A DNA stretch of 64,000 nucleotides from the NCBI GenBank assembly GCA_949130495.1, contig OX422207.1, positions 369,851,868 through 369,915,867 of the forward strand, given 5' to 3'. Made by a program: the position numbers and the translations under genes. Shown one piece after another: positions 20,441-33,509 of this stretch. Position 1 is the first letter of the stretch. Every line of letters begins with the position of its first letter. Source of the DNA: Sambucus nigra (Eukaryota; Streptophyta; Magnoliopsida; Dipsacales; Adoxaceae). The notes beneath the pieces were generated by a model. The model was given only the letters and a program-made list of their open reading frames with translations, was not told where the DNA came from and did not search any database.

Positions 20441-22972
20441 ATTTTTTTCAAAACCTGTCTCCAAACATGACTTTGCTAACAAGGTAGTTAGTCAGGCTTT
20501 TCAACTTTGTTTTGTCACATGTCGTATGCTTAGATCACCCTGAATGCAAATACTAGCTAGTTGAGGTGCTTTCGGCTTTGAGTGCTAAAATAACAATATT
20601 GAATCTCAATTGGTGGTAATAGATCTTATTTTCTAACACAAATAGTCAATTTTTTAAGAACAAAACTTCCTTTTGAGCAGTTGGACAATTGAGGGGTTCT
20701 GCGAGGTGCTTTTTTCTTAGTATGAGACTTGTTTTTAATTTTTCCTATAAAATGATATTGATTTTATCTTGGTAGTACATAACTAGGGATCTTCACATGA
20801 GAGTAGTTAAAGTTTTGATAAACAGGTGCATAAATTATTTTGTAAAAAGAGTTATCTAAATTGGGTCCAAAGACATCATAGTAGGAACAATATTTTTCTA
20901 ACGTTGGTTTAACACTATTATCTAAACCTTGAAAAATGGGTGTATAATTAGTTTGATTTTGGTTTGACTAGGATAAAACTAGTGTTTTCCTTACTTCTAA
21001 TAGGAGGACATATATACCTATGGTTGTTTTAAGCCTTTTTCTAGGGATTACATGAGGTTTCCATCACTTGTGAGACAAAAGTAGTTTTGCTATAACTTTT
21101 TTGAAAAACAGCATTTCTTGAATCATTAAAAAAGTTTTTTTTTTTTTAAAAAAATCATTCCACTTTTGTCATGATCTTTTTCATTTCACTAAACATAAGC
21201 TCTTTTTGTTTAGTTGAGGATTCAAAATCTTGGCACCTTCTAAAAACTTTTGAACATTTTGCCTTGGATTGTTCCAATTCAACTATAATGTCCTTGTGTT
21301 TTTTATTCTAAAACAAAATTGTTCTTAGAAAGTTTCATTAATTTGGATTTTAATTCTTTAATTTCAGCTTTATGAGTTAAACATTGAGTCTTGTAGTCTT
21401 TAGCATATTTCCTTACAGTCCTAGTCAAACTCTCAACTTATTTAGATACTTTTTCACCATCTTTTCCCATGTAAGAAAATATCTTTTATATTTTTAGCAT
21501 ACGTTTCTTGAAAATTTGTAAAATAATCATGGTCATCGCTATCAATAGGTAAAGTGTGCGTTGTGTCGACTAACACTTCATTCATAAGGGAAAAACTCAC
21601 ACACACATTCGATTCTTTAATACTAGCATCACATTGACTCAGATACTCATGAGTATCAGATACATCAACGTTATTAATATGAGTTATACTAGTGGAAGTA
21701 TCAACAACATCACAAGCAGACACATAATTATCACCATCAAGGTAGGCGTAACCCTCATATTCAATTATTTTGGCATAACAACACTTGCAGGGTTCATATA
21801 TGTTTAATGGAACAGGATCATCGTCATTAGAATCACTCGACTCAACCTAAGTTTTGGTAATATGGGCCTTAGGTGTGGTTTGTGGTTTAGAATAACACAT
21901 ATTTTCATACTGTCCCATTTTATCAGATTTATAACATTACACATGGTACGGGTCTGGCTTAGGTCTATTGTTATCTGAGTCTGCAAGTCTATTGTAATTT
22001 GAGTTTGTGGTTCTATAAATCCTTCTTTCGTGTAGGCAAGAAGCTTGAAGTCCTTGATGATTGGATTGTCCTTTATACGCAACAACAATGTTTCTATAAT
22101 TTAAAATCCTTTTGAATTGTTTACTCATTTAGGCAATTTATGTACCTAGGGTTTCAATATCTGGTTCTTGGTCTAAGTCATTATATAATTCAACTATGTA
22201 TAACTTAGGATTTCTCATCTTAGAAGTGAATCTTATGTTTGACTCACTTTGATTTTTAATAGTTGAGGACATCAAATGTTTGTAATCAACTTCCATTTCC
22301 ATAGTCCTAAATTTAGTACTAAGAAGCTTAGGGGTTAGGTTAAGGTCGTCCATTCTTGACTGGAATACCATTTATGGTGAAACTTAGGAGGGACATAACT
22401 CAATATTTTCATCACAATTTTCTTATTATGATAATCTATACCATTAACATGTAGTTTGGTGATTATGTCAAATAACTTAAGATAGAATTCATTAATGGTT
22501 TTTATGAAGGACATCATTATATGATTATACTCTTAGACTAGAATTTGTGTCTTGGAAGCTTTAACATTATGATCATAGTGTCCCAAGAATCCTTATATTT
22601 AGTAAAATATGAAATGCGTTTCAATTCTTGTTAATTAATATCCATGAAAACATAGTTATGTCCTTTGTTATTATACATAGATATCAAGTTTTCTTCTTTA
22701 GTATATTCACTCATTATTTTTCTTACTCTCATAGTGCTTGCCCTCGGCTTCTAGTCCAGTGGATGTTTCAAAACCAATTTAAATACATCTAAAACATCAT
22801 CACCCAACTTTCCTTGAATGTCGACAATCATATGAAATTCCCAATATGGAAAACTTCCTCCATCAAACACATAGGGTCTTGAAACATTTCCATGTTTTTC
22901 CAAAACATTTTTATCATCAATTTTATGAAAATAATCTTGAAACTTCTAGATCTTGAAAGTTTTTAATACGAA
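20441..22972 (-). pseudogene. Copia family C gag and protease region (decayed)
   Basis: The UBN2 gag part is at about 22560-22138: NEFYLKLFDIITKLHVNGID, a PPKFHHKW block, and LLSTKFRTMEMEVDYKHLMS. It matches 3655-3969 closely. Downstream, 22128-21450 gives Ser/Asp/Thr-rich pieces such as MSACDVVDTSTSITHINN, like the acidic linker of copia gag, and 21430-21110 gives Lys/Glu-rich coiled-coil pieces. Frames shift often and no intact domain remains. Confidence 0.6.
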
Positions 22973-22984
22973 GCTTTGATACCA
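22973..22984 (-). other. Primer-binding site of copia family C
   Basis: The minus strand reads TGGTATCAAAGC, close to the initiator-Met tRNA site TGGTATCAGAGC, two bases inside the LTR edge. Confidence 0.75.
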
Positions 22985-22986
22985 CT

Positions 22987-23317
22987 TGGTAAAAAACTTA
23001 AGAAAAAAATGATTAACGAAATTAACCAACTATGTTTTTGTAAACCTCAAGTTTGTTGAAGAATCATTATTAATGAAAATAGATTTAAAGATAATAAAAG
23101 ATGTGTCTCCTAAAGTATAGAGGATTGTAGTTGAAATTTTTTATTGAAGTTATAATAAAACTTTTTAACTCACCCCAAAAGAGTAAGAACTACAGAGGTT
23201 AGTAAAATAATAAGCATCCACAACACAACATATAATATCAAAAACTTCGCAAAGGAAACATCCACAAGGGCCTCCATGACACAAAACAAAAAATAATTTC
23301 ACTAAAATCAGGAAATG
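22987..23317 (-). repeat. Copia family C 5' LTR, cut by family D insertion
   Basis: Starts TGGTAAAAAACTTAAG and matches the first roughly 330 bases of 4397-6544. Similarity stops at about 23317, where a family D LTR begins. The missing rest of this LTR was not found in the window. Confidence 0.65.
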
Positions 23318-24646
23318 TGTCTCTATATAGTGTGTTTTTTGTCAAAAATGGTCCGAATAAACACAAGTCCATTTTTTATATATATATTTTTTTTAATTTT
23401 AAATATTTAAACTTTAAACTAAATAAACCCAATTGAACTTAGTACCAATTAAAACCTTGGTTGGGGAAAATCGATTTACCCAATTTATCATTTTAACCTC
23501 AAACACGCATCTAGATAATAAGCGGATAAAATAAATAAATCATCCACAAGATGCAGATGTACAAGTAAATCCACAAAGGGAGAAACCTCAGACGACCCAG
23601 CCAAAAAGATCACTATGATGCGGTTTTACAAAGCATTGATAATAGACTTACTATACGACATGATCCCGATAATCCTAATGCTCTTAGATCTTTGACTGCT
23701 CCTCCTTAGAGCAACACAGGAGTGCACCCACACATGTTGCCACAATGCATGATCCCACGCACATCTCTGCATCCACTGATGAGGCTCAACAACCATCAAC
23801 ACTGTAAATAGCATGCACGGAGTCCACGCAAGAAACAAGTTCTCTCAAGGTGAAGAGAAATAAACTTTAGTGATAAAACTCAATATGTCAAAGCATATGG
23901 AATATGAATCTTGGATCTTTAAACTCAAAGGGAGAAAAAGGGGTTTTGAAACTTTGTTAAACTGGTAGGATTTTTTATTTTTTTTGGCTAAAAGTTCTTT
24001 AAAATTTGAGTCCAACGTGCATTATATAGTGAAAGCACAAAAATCGAGGTGGCAAACTCGTTCAAATGAAAATAAGTCCCATTCGAATGATATTAGCACT
24101 TTCGTTCTAATGATATTCAATTTCGTTAAATTGAAGTTTATTTCTCATTCAAACGGCGGCCTTCCAACAAAATTCAAATGAATTGTGAAATCCTATATAG
24201 AGATTTTCATTTGATGGTCGCTAGTTAGTCATTCTAATGAGATCTTAACTTCATTTTAACGAGAATAAAATTAGTTCGAAAGAAAACACAATTTCATTCT
24301 AATGAGCTTAATTTCGGTTCTAATGATATTAAAACTAAAAAATATTTTTCTTAAAAAAATATTTAAAAATAGTTACAAACTAATTAAGTACAAAAACAAA
24401 CACCTTTATAATATCCAAGGACTCAAATTCAATGCTCATTCTTACTCGTTAGATCCTCAGTAAAAATGAGGACAACTTGGCATGATAAATACGCCACGAT
24501 ATGTTGAAGCTTGGCCATTACGTCTTCATCAAACAATTCATAGGATTGTGGGATCAACAACATAAAGTTTATCCTATGACTCAAATCTTTTATCAGGAAA
24601 AGGCTAATTACATACAAATTGGCTCGATTGAAAATTTCTCCTTACA
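23318..24646 (-). repeat. Family D2 3' LTR
   Basis: Starts TGTCTCTATATAG and ends TTCTCCTTACA, followed by a pyrimidine tract. Length (1329 bp) is close to the D1 left LTR (1342 bp). It shares with D1 a block of repeated palindrome-like words (24040-24330), and with 43550-43760 a block including GCATGCACGGAGTCCACGC-like sequence. No gene is inside. Confidence 0.7.
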
Positions 24647-24665
24647 TATCTCCCCTATTGGCTAT
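24647..24665 (-). other. Polypurine tract of D2
   Basis: The minus strand carries a purine-rich run (AATAGGGGAGATA) ending at the LTR tip TGTAAGG. The D1 equivalent at 58155 is cleaner (AAAGGGGGAGATT). Confidence 0.6.
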
Positions 24666-26180
24666 TCTGGGACAAAACTAAAACAAAAATCATATGGGCC
24701 TTCATGATCTCTAAAAGACTCATTCCTCTACCCCCCATAAGGAAAAAGAGCACAAATTCTTGATAGACTGAAAAACTTTAGTAACTTTTATTTGCTTGAA
24801 AACGTTCCTTCATTGATAAATACCTTTAATAATTGTTACTTAAACACACCTTTAAAATGGAATGAGAATATAATAAGTATAACTCAATAAATGAATAAAC
24901 ATATAATAATGTCTAAAACTGTCTCAACCTAGGTTAAAATGTCTCCCCCTAAATATGTGGTCATAAGATACCAATTTTAATCATAAGGAGAAAGGAATAA
25001 AATCATGCGACGGTGTAAAGCATAATAAACACACAACATGGCCACTCAAGTGCAAATAATCCAAACTATGATAAAAAATATACATATTAATGCAAAAACA
25101 TACCAATATGAATAAAGAATTGTGTATGATACTAATTCGGGAATTACCAATTTGAAAAAAGTAATATCAATGCACGCAATGAGAGATATCAATATGATCA
25201 TAAATCTGGCCACACTCAAATATGTCCGAGAAGTTATATTTGGCTGCAAAACATTATAAAACCAAGATTTAGCCTCATGTGACAAGATAAAGTGAACTTA
25301 ATGAACACACAAGTACAATCCACACAAGCCTAGAATATTGATCATTCCCCAAATCAATAGTGTCATGAAAAAATAAGCATAAGTAGGATTTATTGTGCAA
25401 ACCCATTGATCTTCAACTTAACGCCCTCAAAAGATAAACATATATATCGTATTTTATTTTCTTTTCTCAATTCTTTTGAAGACTATGTTGTCCTTTGGCA
25501 ATTTTTTTCTATTTTTATTGCCTTTAATTTTTTTCAATAAGATCTTACCAACGGTGGCTTTCCCTCAAAGGACATGTGCTCCTTTTGGAGCCCTTCCTCG
25601 TGCACCCTCATATATTCTCAATACAATTCAAACATTGAGAATTCTCAAGGAGAACATCTCAAAAAGCTCGAATATACATGTGAAGTCAAAAGCCAAAAAG
25701 CCCGTGCGTGTGTGTATGGAGGCATACACAATGTTGAATCCATAAAGAAAAACAAGTCCAAAATAACTCCACGCAAGCATGATTAAGAATAATATAAGTA
25801 TCTACAATCATAACCAAATGTACTAGCCACATGGAAAGAACAGATTGAATTGGATTCAAAATCGAAAGCATTTTTGTATTTTTCTAAAAAAAATTAAAAT
25901 AAAATACATGTTTTTCAATTTTTTAAAACAAACTCTAACTCAAACGAAGAATAAAATATTTTCTATTTTTTAATATGACTCAACAAATAAAAATAAAAAT
26001 AAAAAAAATACAAATGTCATAACAATGGCAACCATATATCATGAAGCACACACTAGAGTATGGAAAACAAGTTAACACAATCAACCATTAAATATAGCAT
26101 GAATAGTATCACGTGGAAGCAAACGAGAATCAACAATTCTAATATATAAATCATCTAAATCTAATGCCTCAGAAGTTCAC
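24666..26180 (-). other. D2 internal region, no gene
   Basis: AT-rich DNA matching D1 58173-60060 in order; for example 25320-25390 and 59020-59090 share CAAGCCTAGAAT and an AATAG-GTCATGA block, and 25560-25620 matches 59265-59330 (GGAGCCCTTCCTCGTG-like). No pol domain and no convincing ORF. It corresponds to the 3' untranslated part of a gag-only element. Confidence 0.55.
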
Positions 26181-28578
26181 ATGTGTTTATCTAGGTCCTT
26201 ACTTGAAACCACCATCCACCATTCACGAGAGTATATGTAGTGCTACTCTCCATTTTCGTGACATAGAGCTTGTTACTCCAGCCCGCCACTCTCTTATGGT
26301 GTTGACTTTTTCTATCGACAGCTAATTGACATGTCACGGCATGACCATTATCATCCTCCATTTATATAATGATCGTGTGATTTCTATAAACCACACCACA
26401 TACCAATTTCCAAACCCTTCCACCTCCCCATCCAAATTGAGAATCACGCTTATAGGGACCTTATTGCCCTCACCTCTAGGCTCAATAAGGCCCGTGACCG
26501 ATGCCTATTCCCTTTCACCCTTGCCTTACTTTCATATCATGTCCTTACCACCCACCTGTGGTCCACCAATGCTTTCCATCGTGTGAAACACTTTACCATA
26601 CCAGTGCACTAACTCGGGTAGTCTATGTCCAAACAAAACTTAGTTTGTAGTCTTGTTTGGGGGTGACTCCCATCACCCCCACCTTCTCCGACCATGTGTT
26701 ATCATAATTCATATCTTTATGGGTGAGTACGCTTACGTCTAGCTGAAGACGATAAACTTAGCCCTACCAGGAGGGATCATGTCATTTCTTATTTGTAGTA
26801 CGAGTTTTATCCTGTTTGGAGGTAGTGTTTCTGAACACCCAATGCTTTTCCATGATTATAGACTTGTAAACATTTTGGTCTCTTCATGTATTCAGGTTTT
26901 ATCTTGGATACGTGCATTGCACCTTCATTATCAGTCGATTTTGGTATATTGTTTCATTTTTTGTGATTTAAAAAGTTCAAAATATGTTTTTAAACATCGA
27001 GGACGATGTTCTTCATTGTTTGGGGGGTGGTGTATATCTCAAAATCGTACCTATTTTGAAAATTTTTGTCAGAAAAAAGTTACATTTTACACTTTTTACA
27101 TGTTTTTCTTATCTTTGACATGAGTTATCTATCGTCCACCGTTAAAAGTCTAGAATACTCTATGTTGAGCCTGACGTCGATTTCCAAATTTATAATCTTA
27201 CGTAATACTCCATTAGGCATATTGCACCATCAACTCCTAGACTAAACACTTCTTGTTCACTTATCACATCATTACAAAATAGAGTTGAAGAGTGAAAATA
27301 TTTTTCATGAAAACCATAAAAATCATTTTTGGAAACTTAAAACCTGTGAGATTTGAGCTTTTCATCATTTTGGGCAAATTTTTATGCAATCTCTGAGTCA
27401 CACATTGACTCAACTTCCTTTGGATGTCGTTCTATAAGTCATTGCATGATCTCATTATCCTTCAAATTTTGGCATAATCACTGAGGATAACATCACTTTC
27501 GAGTTATAAGAAACTTGTGTCTTCTTGTTTGTCCCGAACACTAATCCGTTACCCCATTTTCCATTTCCGACCATCAATTTTCCATATTACCACATCAATC
27601 ATATCATCCATATATCATTATTCCATCATCACCCTTTGTTTTTTTTTAGAGAAAATAGTATTTGAAATTATATATGTAAAATATCTTCATTTATTCTGTA
27701 AAAGACGAAATGTATCGCATAAAAAAGCATCGCAAAAAAAAGAGAAAAGAAGAAAAGAAAAAAATGGGATACATCGAAAAAAGAAAATCATGCGATCAAA
27801 ATTTTGTGAAATGGAGACATTAATTGTTCAAGTTGTCCACTCTTCTCAAAATCCTAAAAATCATCACATCACCCATATCATTCCCTATCATCCTTTAACA
27901 TCCATTTACCCTCGGTGAAGTGTTTAGGCGAATGAAAATTCTACGTGGTGAATAACTCGACATTCTTGATTTAGGGATTTTGATTCCCTTCATGAGATCA
28001 AATTCATTCTTGTATCAACTCTTTCTTATATGTGTTTGAGACATTTGAACTTGTTTAAATTTACTCACATCCTCACACACAAGAGAGATACACTTACACA
28101 AATCTCAAAAGATAATTTTAGAGAGAGATATCCGGTGAGATTTAGAAGTCAAAGCATTGATTTTAAAAGGCGATCTACAAATTACTCTTATGATACTTCA
28201 AAGCATTTTAAGTGATTCACACTACACATGTTGAGTTCTAGAAAGGATTTGCCTTGGGTATTAAGTGAGTTTATCTTTACCATACTTTATAGTCCATTTA
28301 TAGTTTTACTTAAATGATGGATTGTATGGTATTTCTCTATCTAAAGATGAGATTAACTTACTTTTTTAAATAAAGAATTTTGTGGGTATATTCACTGTAA
28401 TCCCTCACAAGACAACACTAGTCCTTTGGGGCAACCTAAAGGTTTAACTGCTTGTTACACATGCTAAGTGCAATTGCTTGTACCCATGAAAGTGGCACAC
28501 TTTTGGTTTCTTATCTTTTTTTCTTATTTCTTTCTATTTTTGGTCAAGGATTAGCAATTTTCTGTTTGGGTGAGGTGT
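26181..28578 (+). mobile_element. Athila/gypsy-like 3' remnant (family E interior)
   Basis: At 26740-26775 the text GTCTAGCTGAAGACGATAAA resembles the conserved 3' end of pol in Athila-type elements. At 27000-27035 a CGAGGACGATGTTC word followed by TTTGGGGGGTGG looks like the stretch ending in a polypurine tract. A second purine stretch (TTTGGGTGAGGTG, about 28566-28578) precedes the LTR start at 28579. Between them there is only AT-rich DNA with a Lys-rich 133-codon open run (27517-27918) that looks accidental. Two related elements may be joined here. Confidence 0.4.
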
Positions 28579-30900
28579 GACAAGCACCTAAAAGTTTTAT
28601 ATTTATAGGTCAAATCGGACTTATCTTTTACTTCCTAGTCCTCACTAAAATCGGACTTAATTTGATATTTGTTTGTTTTGTAGGTCAATGTGCATTTATG
28701 GTGTCAAACACTCCCAAAACTGAAGCCTAAACTGAGCCCAAGCCATCACCTTAACCTTGGGTGTGATTAGTTGTACTTTTATAATTTTTGGACTTTTAGT
28801 TGAGTTGTGCATAATTTTTAGGATTTTTATATTTTATTTGTGTGTGTATAGTTGTAAATAATAGGGTTTGTGTATTTTAAAACTAAATTCGTGGGTTTTC
28901 ATATTTTTTACGTAAATATAATAGGTTTGTGTAGTTATTAAATTTTTAGTTATTTTATTTTATTTTATTTTATTTTTTATTTTATTAGTTTAGTTGTATT
29001 ATTTTATTTTATTTTATTTGAGAATTTTATTACTAGGTTAGGATTTTAATTGTTAGTTTTTAAATTTTAATAGATTTTATGTTTTTTTAGTGTTATTGAT
29101 TTTATATTTTCAGTTGTAAATATTTAACTAGTTTTAATTTGTCTTAAGTAAAAATTAAGCACACACATTACTCCCCTACACTTACATACACCTAACTCAC
29201 TCCCTAACCTAAACCCCCATCCCATTCACACTCACACTCACACCAAACAGCCCAATTAGATTCTCTCTCCTCCACACACCGTACTATACACCCCACTACA
29301 CTCAAACACAAGACCCATCTTCTTTCATCTACTTTTCCTCCATTGTCAAAACTACTATCTAGCACCCAATACCCATTTCACCACCACCAATAAGCCATAA
29401 CCCCCTTTCCTTATCCCTCCTAAATTAACCATACCCAGAAAGTCACTCCTACACTGAATCTGATCCTTAACCCGTGACAAAATCTGTGTCCAACCCTCTC
29501 TCTCGCCTCTTTTAACCCGAAACTAGGAACCCATTTCGACCCTTAAAAACAAACCTCCGACATGGTCCATAAAACAATAACATGTGGCCCAGTTTGAAAT
29601 ACTTATCCATTATGGTCATACCCGGGCATCTCCATCCACTCCGATCCATAACCTGACCAATTGCCTTGCGATCTACCAATTTATTTGAAACCCAATCGAC
29701 CTAAAGCCATACCCCAAAACCCAGTTCTGTCGCTACCAATACCTGAAATCCATAACAACCGATTTCCCATTCAACAACTAAAATCCCAAAATAAAATAAA
29801 GTCACTTGTGCATTGAATTATTCCCTTTTTCCTAAAAAAAACCCCTGTCAAAACCGATTCCTTTGACCCAAGCTTTATTTCCCATTCCATTCGAAAACCA
29901 TTATCCACAACCCCCAAGCTTATGTCCATTCAATACATAAAAGTCACATGTTAACTTTTACCCCATTTTTTTTACTAAACCTCAACCCTAGCCCCGTGTA
30001 ATCTCTTATAAAAGAAGACTCTTCATTTCAGACCGGGGGAGGATCCAACAATGCAAGAGTGGGGAGAGAGCAGTGTAGTTTTTAGTTTAGGAGCTCCATT
30101 TTTGGAGATCAATTTTTATTTTGTTTTTATTTTTTGTTTTCTATTTTTTTATACAGTGACTTGAGTGTGAGGTGCATTATATTTGTAAGATACAAATTGT
30201 GAGTTTAGTGACCTTATATTTAGTGTTGTAAAATTCAAATTTGTGGGTTACTATTCATGTCAAAGCTTGGGATTGGAATGAAAATTTAAGGAGACCTCGT
30301 TTTTATTTTTGTTCTATCTTAGTTGATTTAATGCCTCTTATTATGTCATTGTTACATTTTATATGTAATAATACCAAAGTGAGAGGCTAAATACCCCATT
30401 CAAGGGGTGAGATGGAACCCTTAACTTAATTATTTTTATTTGTCGTTTGTTTATTTATTATGCCCCTTTTAATATTAATATTAAAATTTTATAATTTATA
30501 TTTACAACTCGAGACAAGGTCAATTATTTGGGAGATAAAATCACAAATTCATATTATAATATTTATTTATTAATTAAAATAGAGATAGGCAGTGTTTAAA
30601 TAATATTATAATTCGAATTTATCTGCATTAAAATTTTATTTTTTAATGATTTAAAATACATTTAGTGAATTTTCCCTAGCGGCTGATTTATTAGAAAATG
30701 CTTAAATCTATTTTTATGAGTATGTGAAATTTAACTATTAATCTTCTAAAAGGAATATATTAACTTTACATTTGCAATGAGAGTTGATTTGTGAATTTAT
30801 ATATGTTTTGGGGTATTTCAAATAGACAAAATAATTAATGAAAATAAATAGGTTAAGTGGTAAAGTCTAATTCCTTAAATTATCTCATAATTATTTTCTC
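28579..30900 (+). repeat. Family E LTR (Athila-like), plus orientation
   Basis: Starts TGACAAGCACCTAAAAG right after a purine tract, a tip recalled for Athila-type LTRs. A second copy in the opposite orientation starts at 46444 (TGATAAGCACC). Shared parts include the GAGCCC-rich stretch near 28730 and the CT/CA-rich block 29160-29350. A TATA-like CTTATAAAAGAAG lies at 30002-30014. The right edge is not fixed; 30400-30900 is very AT-rich. No gene. Confidence 0.45.
28950..29025. repeat. TTTTA-type low-complexity tract
   Basis: Runs of TTTTA/TTTAT units (about 28950-28990 and 28999-29025) inside the family E LTR. Slippage product; no other meaning seen. Confidence 0.8.
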
Positions 30901-30949
30901 CTCATATTTAGCTCACTTTATCATTTTTTGTATTCATTAGTGTAGTTTT

Positions 30950-31681
30950 AATTTTAGTTCATATTTAGTAGTATAAATATCCCGTAAAAATTGTTTGCAA
31001 AATCATACATTGTCTTCACTTTTCTCTTGTCCACATTAAAGAGCGCAAATTGACCCTTTACATGCCAATATACAATTTTAGTGTTTTTGTAGGTACCAAA
31101 AAGGGATTTTTGATTGATCGTCTTGACTTTACAATGATATACCCAAAAGCGGAACCACGATGATTCTATTCTTAATCTTTCTAGTACCATTCTTAAGATA
31201 GAAACAAAAATGCCTAAGGTAACCTTTCCTACCGCAGTGAGTGAAAGTGCAAGCATGGCAAGAGGTGTTACCTAAGGGTTGACCTTTACTAACGTTCTTA
31301 GTAAACTCTCTCAAAAGTATGTTCTTGGCTTTAGAATCGAAAGAATTATGATCATCAAAGCCAATTCCACACTTGTCATATTTAATTTGAATCATGCATA
31401 ACATTTTATCCAACTTTTCTGACCTAGACTCCAAATCAAATTTGACACGACTCGAATCTCCCAATCTCTCCTCGAGATAAAAAATCATAGACTTGGGTAA
31501 ATGCCTAGACTCATCAGACTCTAGAAGCTATTTCTTCATATCCTCCATCAAAGCACAAATTTCTCTCTCACCCTCAATGTACTATATTTTCTCTCAAAGA
31601 GTTTTCTCACATGCCCTCGTATCCACAATCATAACTCTATCATTATTCACTATGCAACACTCTTTCAACTTATCTTCCAAC
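30950..31681 (-). pseudogene. D2 gag C-terminal part (decayed)
   Basis: The open run 31488-31129 includes ERLGDSSRVKFDLESRSEKL, matching the D1 gag end (KLKDSSKVKFDLEC), then TFTHCGRKGYLRHFCF, a zinc-knuckle-like C-x4-H pattern in a Cys/His-rich stretch. A second frame (31256-30954) carries a basic tail. Upstream pieces (31690-31490) hold the coiled coil. The gene continues at 34591 beyond a solo LTR: the two halves join at the place matching NLKLEASLRE in D1. Confidence 0.65.
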
Positions 31682-32807
31682 TGTGACAACCCACTTAACT
31701 AAACAACGGGTGATCAGGACTTTATTGAATTAAAACAGGTTTCTCAAATGGTTCATTCTTAGCATCACTGTCGAAAACTTTTTAATTACTAATCACCTAA
31801 GTGAAAATTATACCGGTGCCAAGTTTTATCTTTCTGAAAACAGATAATTCAACCATGCGGAACATAGTAAAACAAACACCATATACTATATCCCAACCAA
31901 CAAAGTAAAAGTACAACAGAACAAAAGTATTACCGAATAAACCATCGGCTGAAAATCCCAAAACAACAATCGAATAACCACTAGTCTGCAACTAACATCA
32001 GAGATTCATACCGGACCACAAGTCCATACATAGAATAGTGTGAGATCCTGTACTAGATCTGAATGAGAGATATCGTCTAGTCAAAATCCTGTAAGCATCC
32101 ACTGTGCTAGAGCTTCGAGTCCCTGGAAGGAAATCATCATACATGGCGTCCTTGTGGATGGACACCTAAAAGGTTTTGAAAATATTTTATAGCAAGAGTT
32201 AGTACTCAAAACATTTTGAAAATATTTAGCAAGGGTTTATCACAATATAAAATGCGGTTATTGATTACACATGTTAGGTTCTCGTACACTCTCTTGAGTT
32301 TACTCACCCCTCATCTCTTGTGCACACCTAACGTTCTACACTTAGCTTACCTAGCCATATCTTCCAAGCTATCTAGGACTAAGTAATCATCTGAACTTAC
32401 CTATATTTAAGATCTCACATTTCCCACACCGTACATCCATTACATTAACATCAGACGAAGATTAATTAATACACAAGTAACATTTCCTCTATGTTAGGTT
32501 TCAAAACTTCTCATTTAGTTTCACTACTAAATTTCGACAATCATCACAATTTATATCATCCCACTTTTAAAAACTAAGTTTCACTACTTAAATTACTAAT
32601 TAGATATTCTCTATATAACGTTACACTTCGTAATTAAGTTTCACTACTTAACTTGCCAGATCAGTTTGTATTTTTAAATACATATTATATATCAATCTAC
32701 TAATACACAGAAGTAGAATATCATTAAGTATATATTTCACACACAATATATACTAAATATCAGTCATTACTATTTTGCCCTTTTTTATACACATAAAGAA
32801 CTCTTGG

Positions 32808-33010
32808 CTGGGAATGATTCATCGACCCCAAGTAAAAATTGGTTCGGAATGATACATCGACCCCAATTATTTATATACACAAATTTTGGCTCGAATTGTT
32901 TCATCACGCCACCAGTTCAAAGGTTTGGTTCGGCATTTTACATCGACCCCAAACATATAATAACCCAATGTTAGTTCAGAATGTCACATCGACCCAACAT
33001 AGTTAATTTA
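32808..33010 (-). repeat. Degenerate tandem repeat in solo LTR T1
   Basis: About five units of 35-47 bp sharing TTGGTTCGGAATG-ATACATCGACCCC: near 32815, 32846, 32890, 32930 and 32970. The third unit is the most worn. It lies in the middle of the LTR; comparable repeats were not seen in LTRs A and B. Confidence 0.6.
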
Positions 33011-33478
33011 GGTATAATTCTCTCGACCCAAATGATCATATAATTCAGTAGGTACACGCCCGACCTATTAACTATATATGTACGTAATATTTTAATCTCT
33101 TATATTTACCGTAAAATTTTCCCTTTACGATTTATCTCATTAATCGCATTTATTTGAGTATTCACACAACTCTAAGGGTCCTAGTTACCCCTCTCATGTA
33201 ATTTCAGTACTTATTACTTACCCTACTGGTCTATTACTTAAATTGAATTTACCTCACTTCGTAACTCAATTCCGAATTCCCCGATACTCTACTAAATCGG
33301 ATTATTTTTGTCGGTCCATAATCCAAGCCCTACACCCAATGGGCTTATTGGACCTCAACAATATACCTACTGGTCTTATTCTCACTCCCATATAAGTATA
33401 ATATAAATCTTAGGACACTCAATCATTCCTGGAAATCAACGAAGACTTGAACACAAAAAATTCGGGAAAAATACCTTG

Positions 33479-33509
33479 CGTCGATCGATCGATAGTTCGA
33501 GATCGAACA
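33479..33509. promoter_or_regulatory. CGATCGATCGAT palindrome cluster in solo LTR T1
   Basis: Contains TCGATCGATCGATAG followed by GTTCGAGATCGAAC, the latter an inverted repeat. The position in the LTR seems equivalent to that of similar clusters in LTR A (39172-39207) and LTR B (37001-37130). Role unknown. Confidence 0.5.

Noticed and set aside
24040..24330. CRISPR-like array of short repeated words
   Set aside because: Spacing and words vary, the DNA is a plant LTR and no cas gene exists.
27517..27918. 133-codon Lys-rich plus-strand ORF as a host protein
   Set aside because: Composition follows A-rich low-complexity DNA (27720-27790), with no homologous wording and no gene context.
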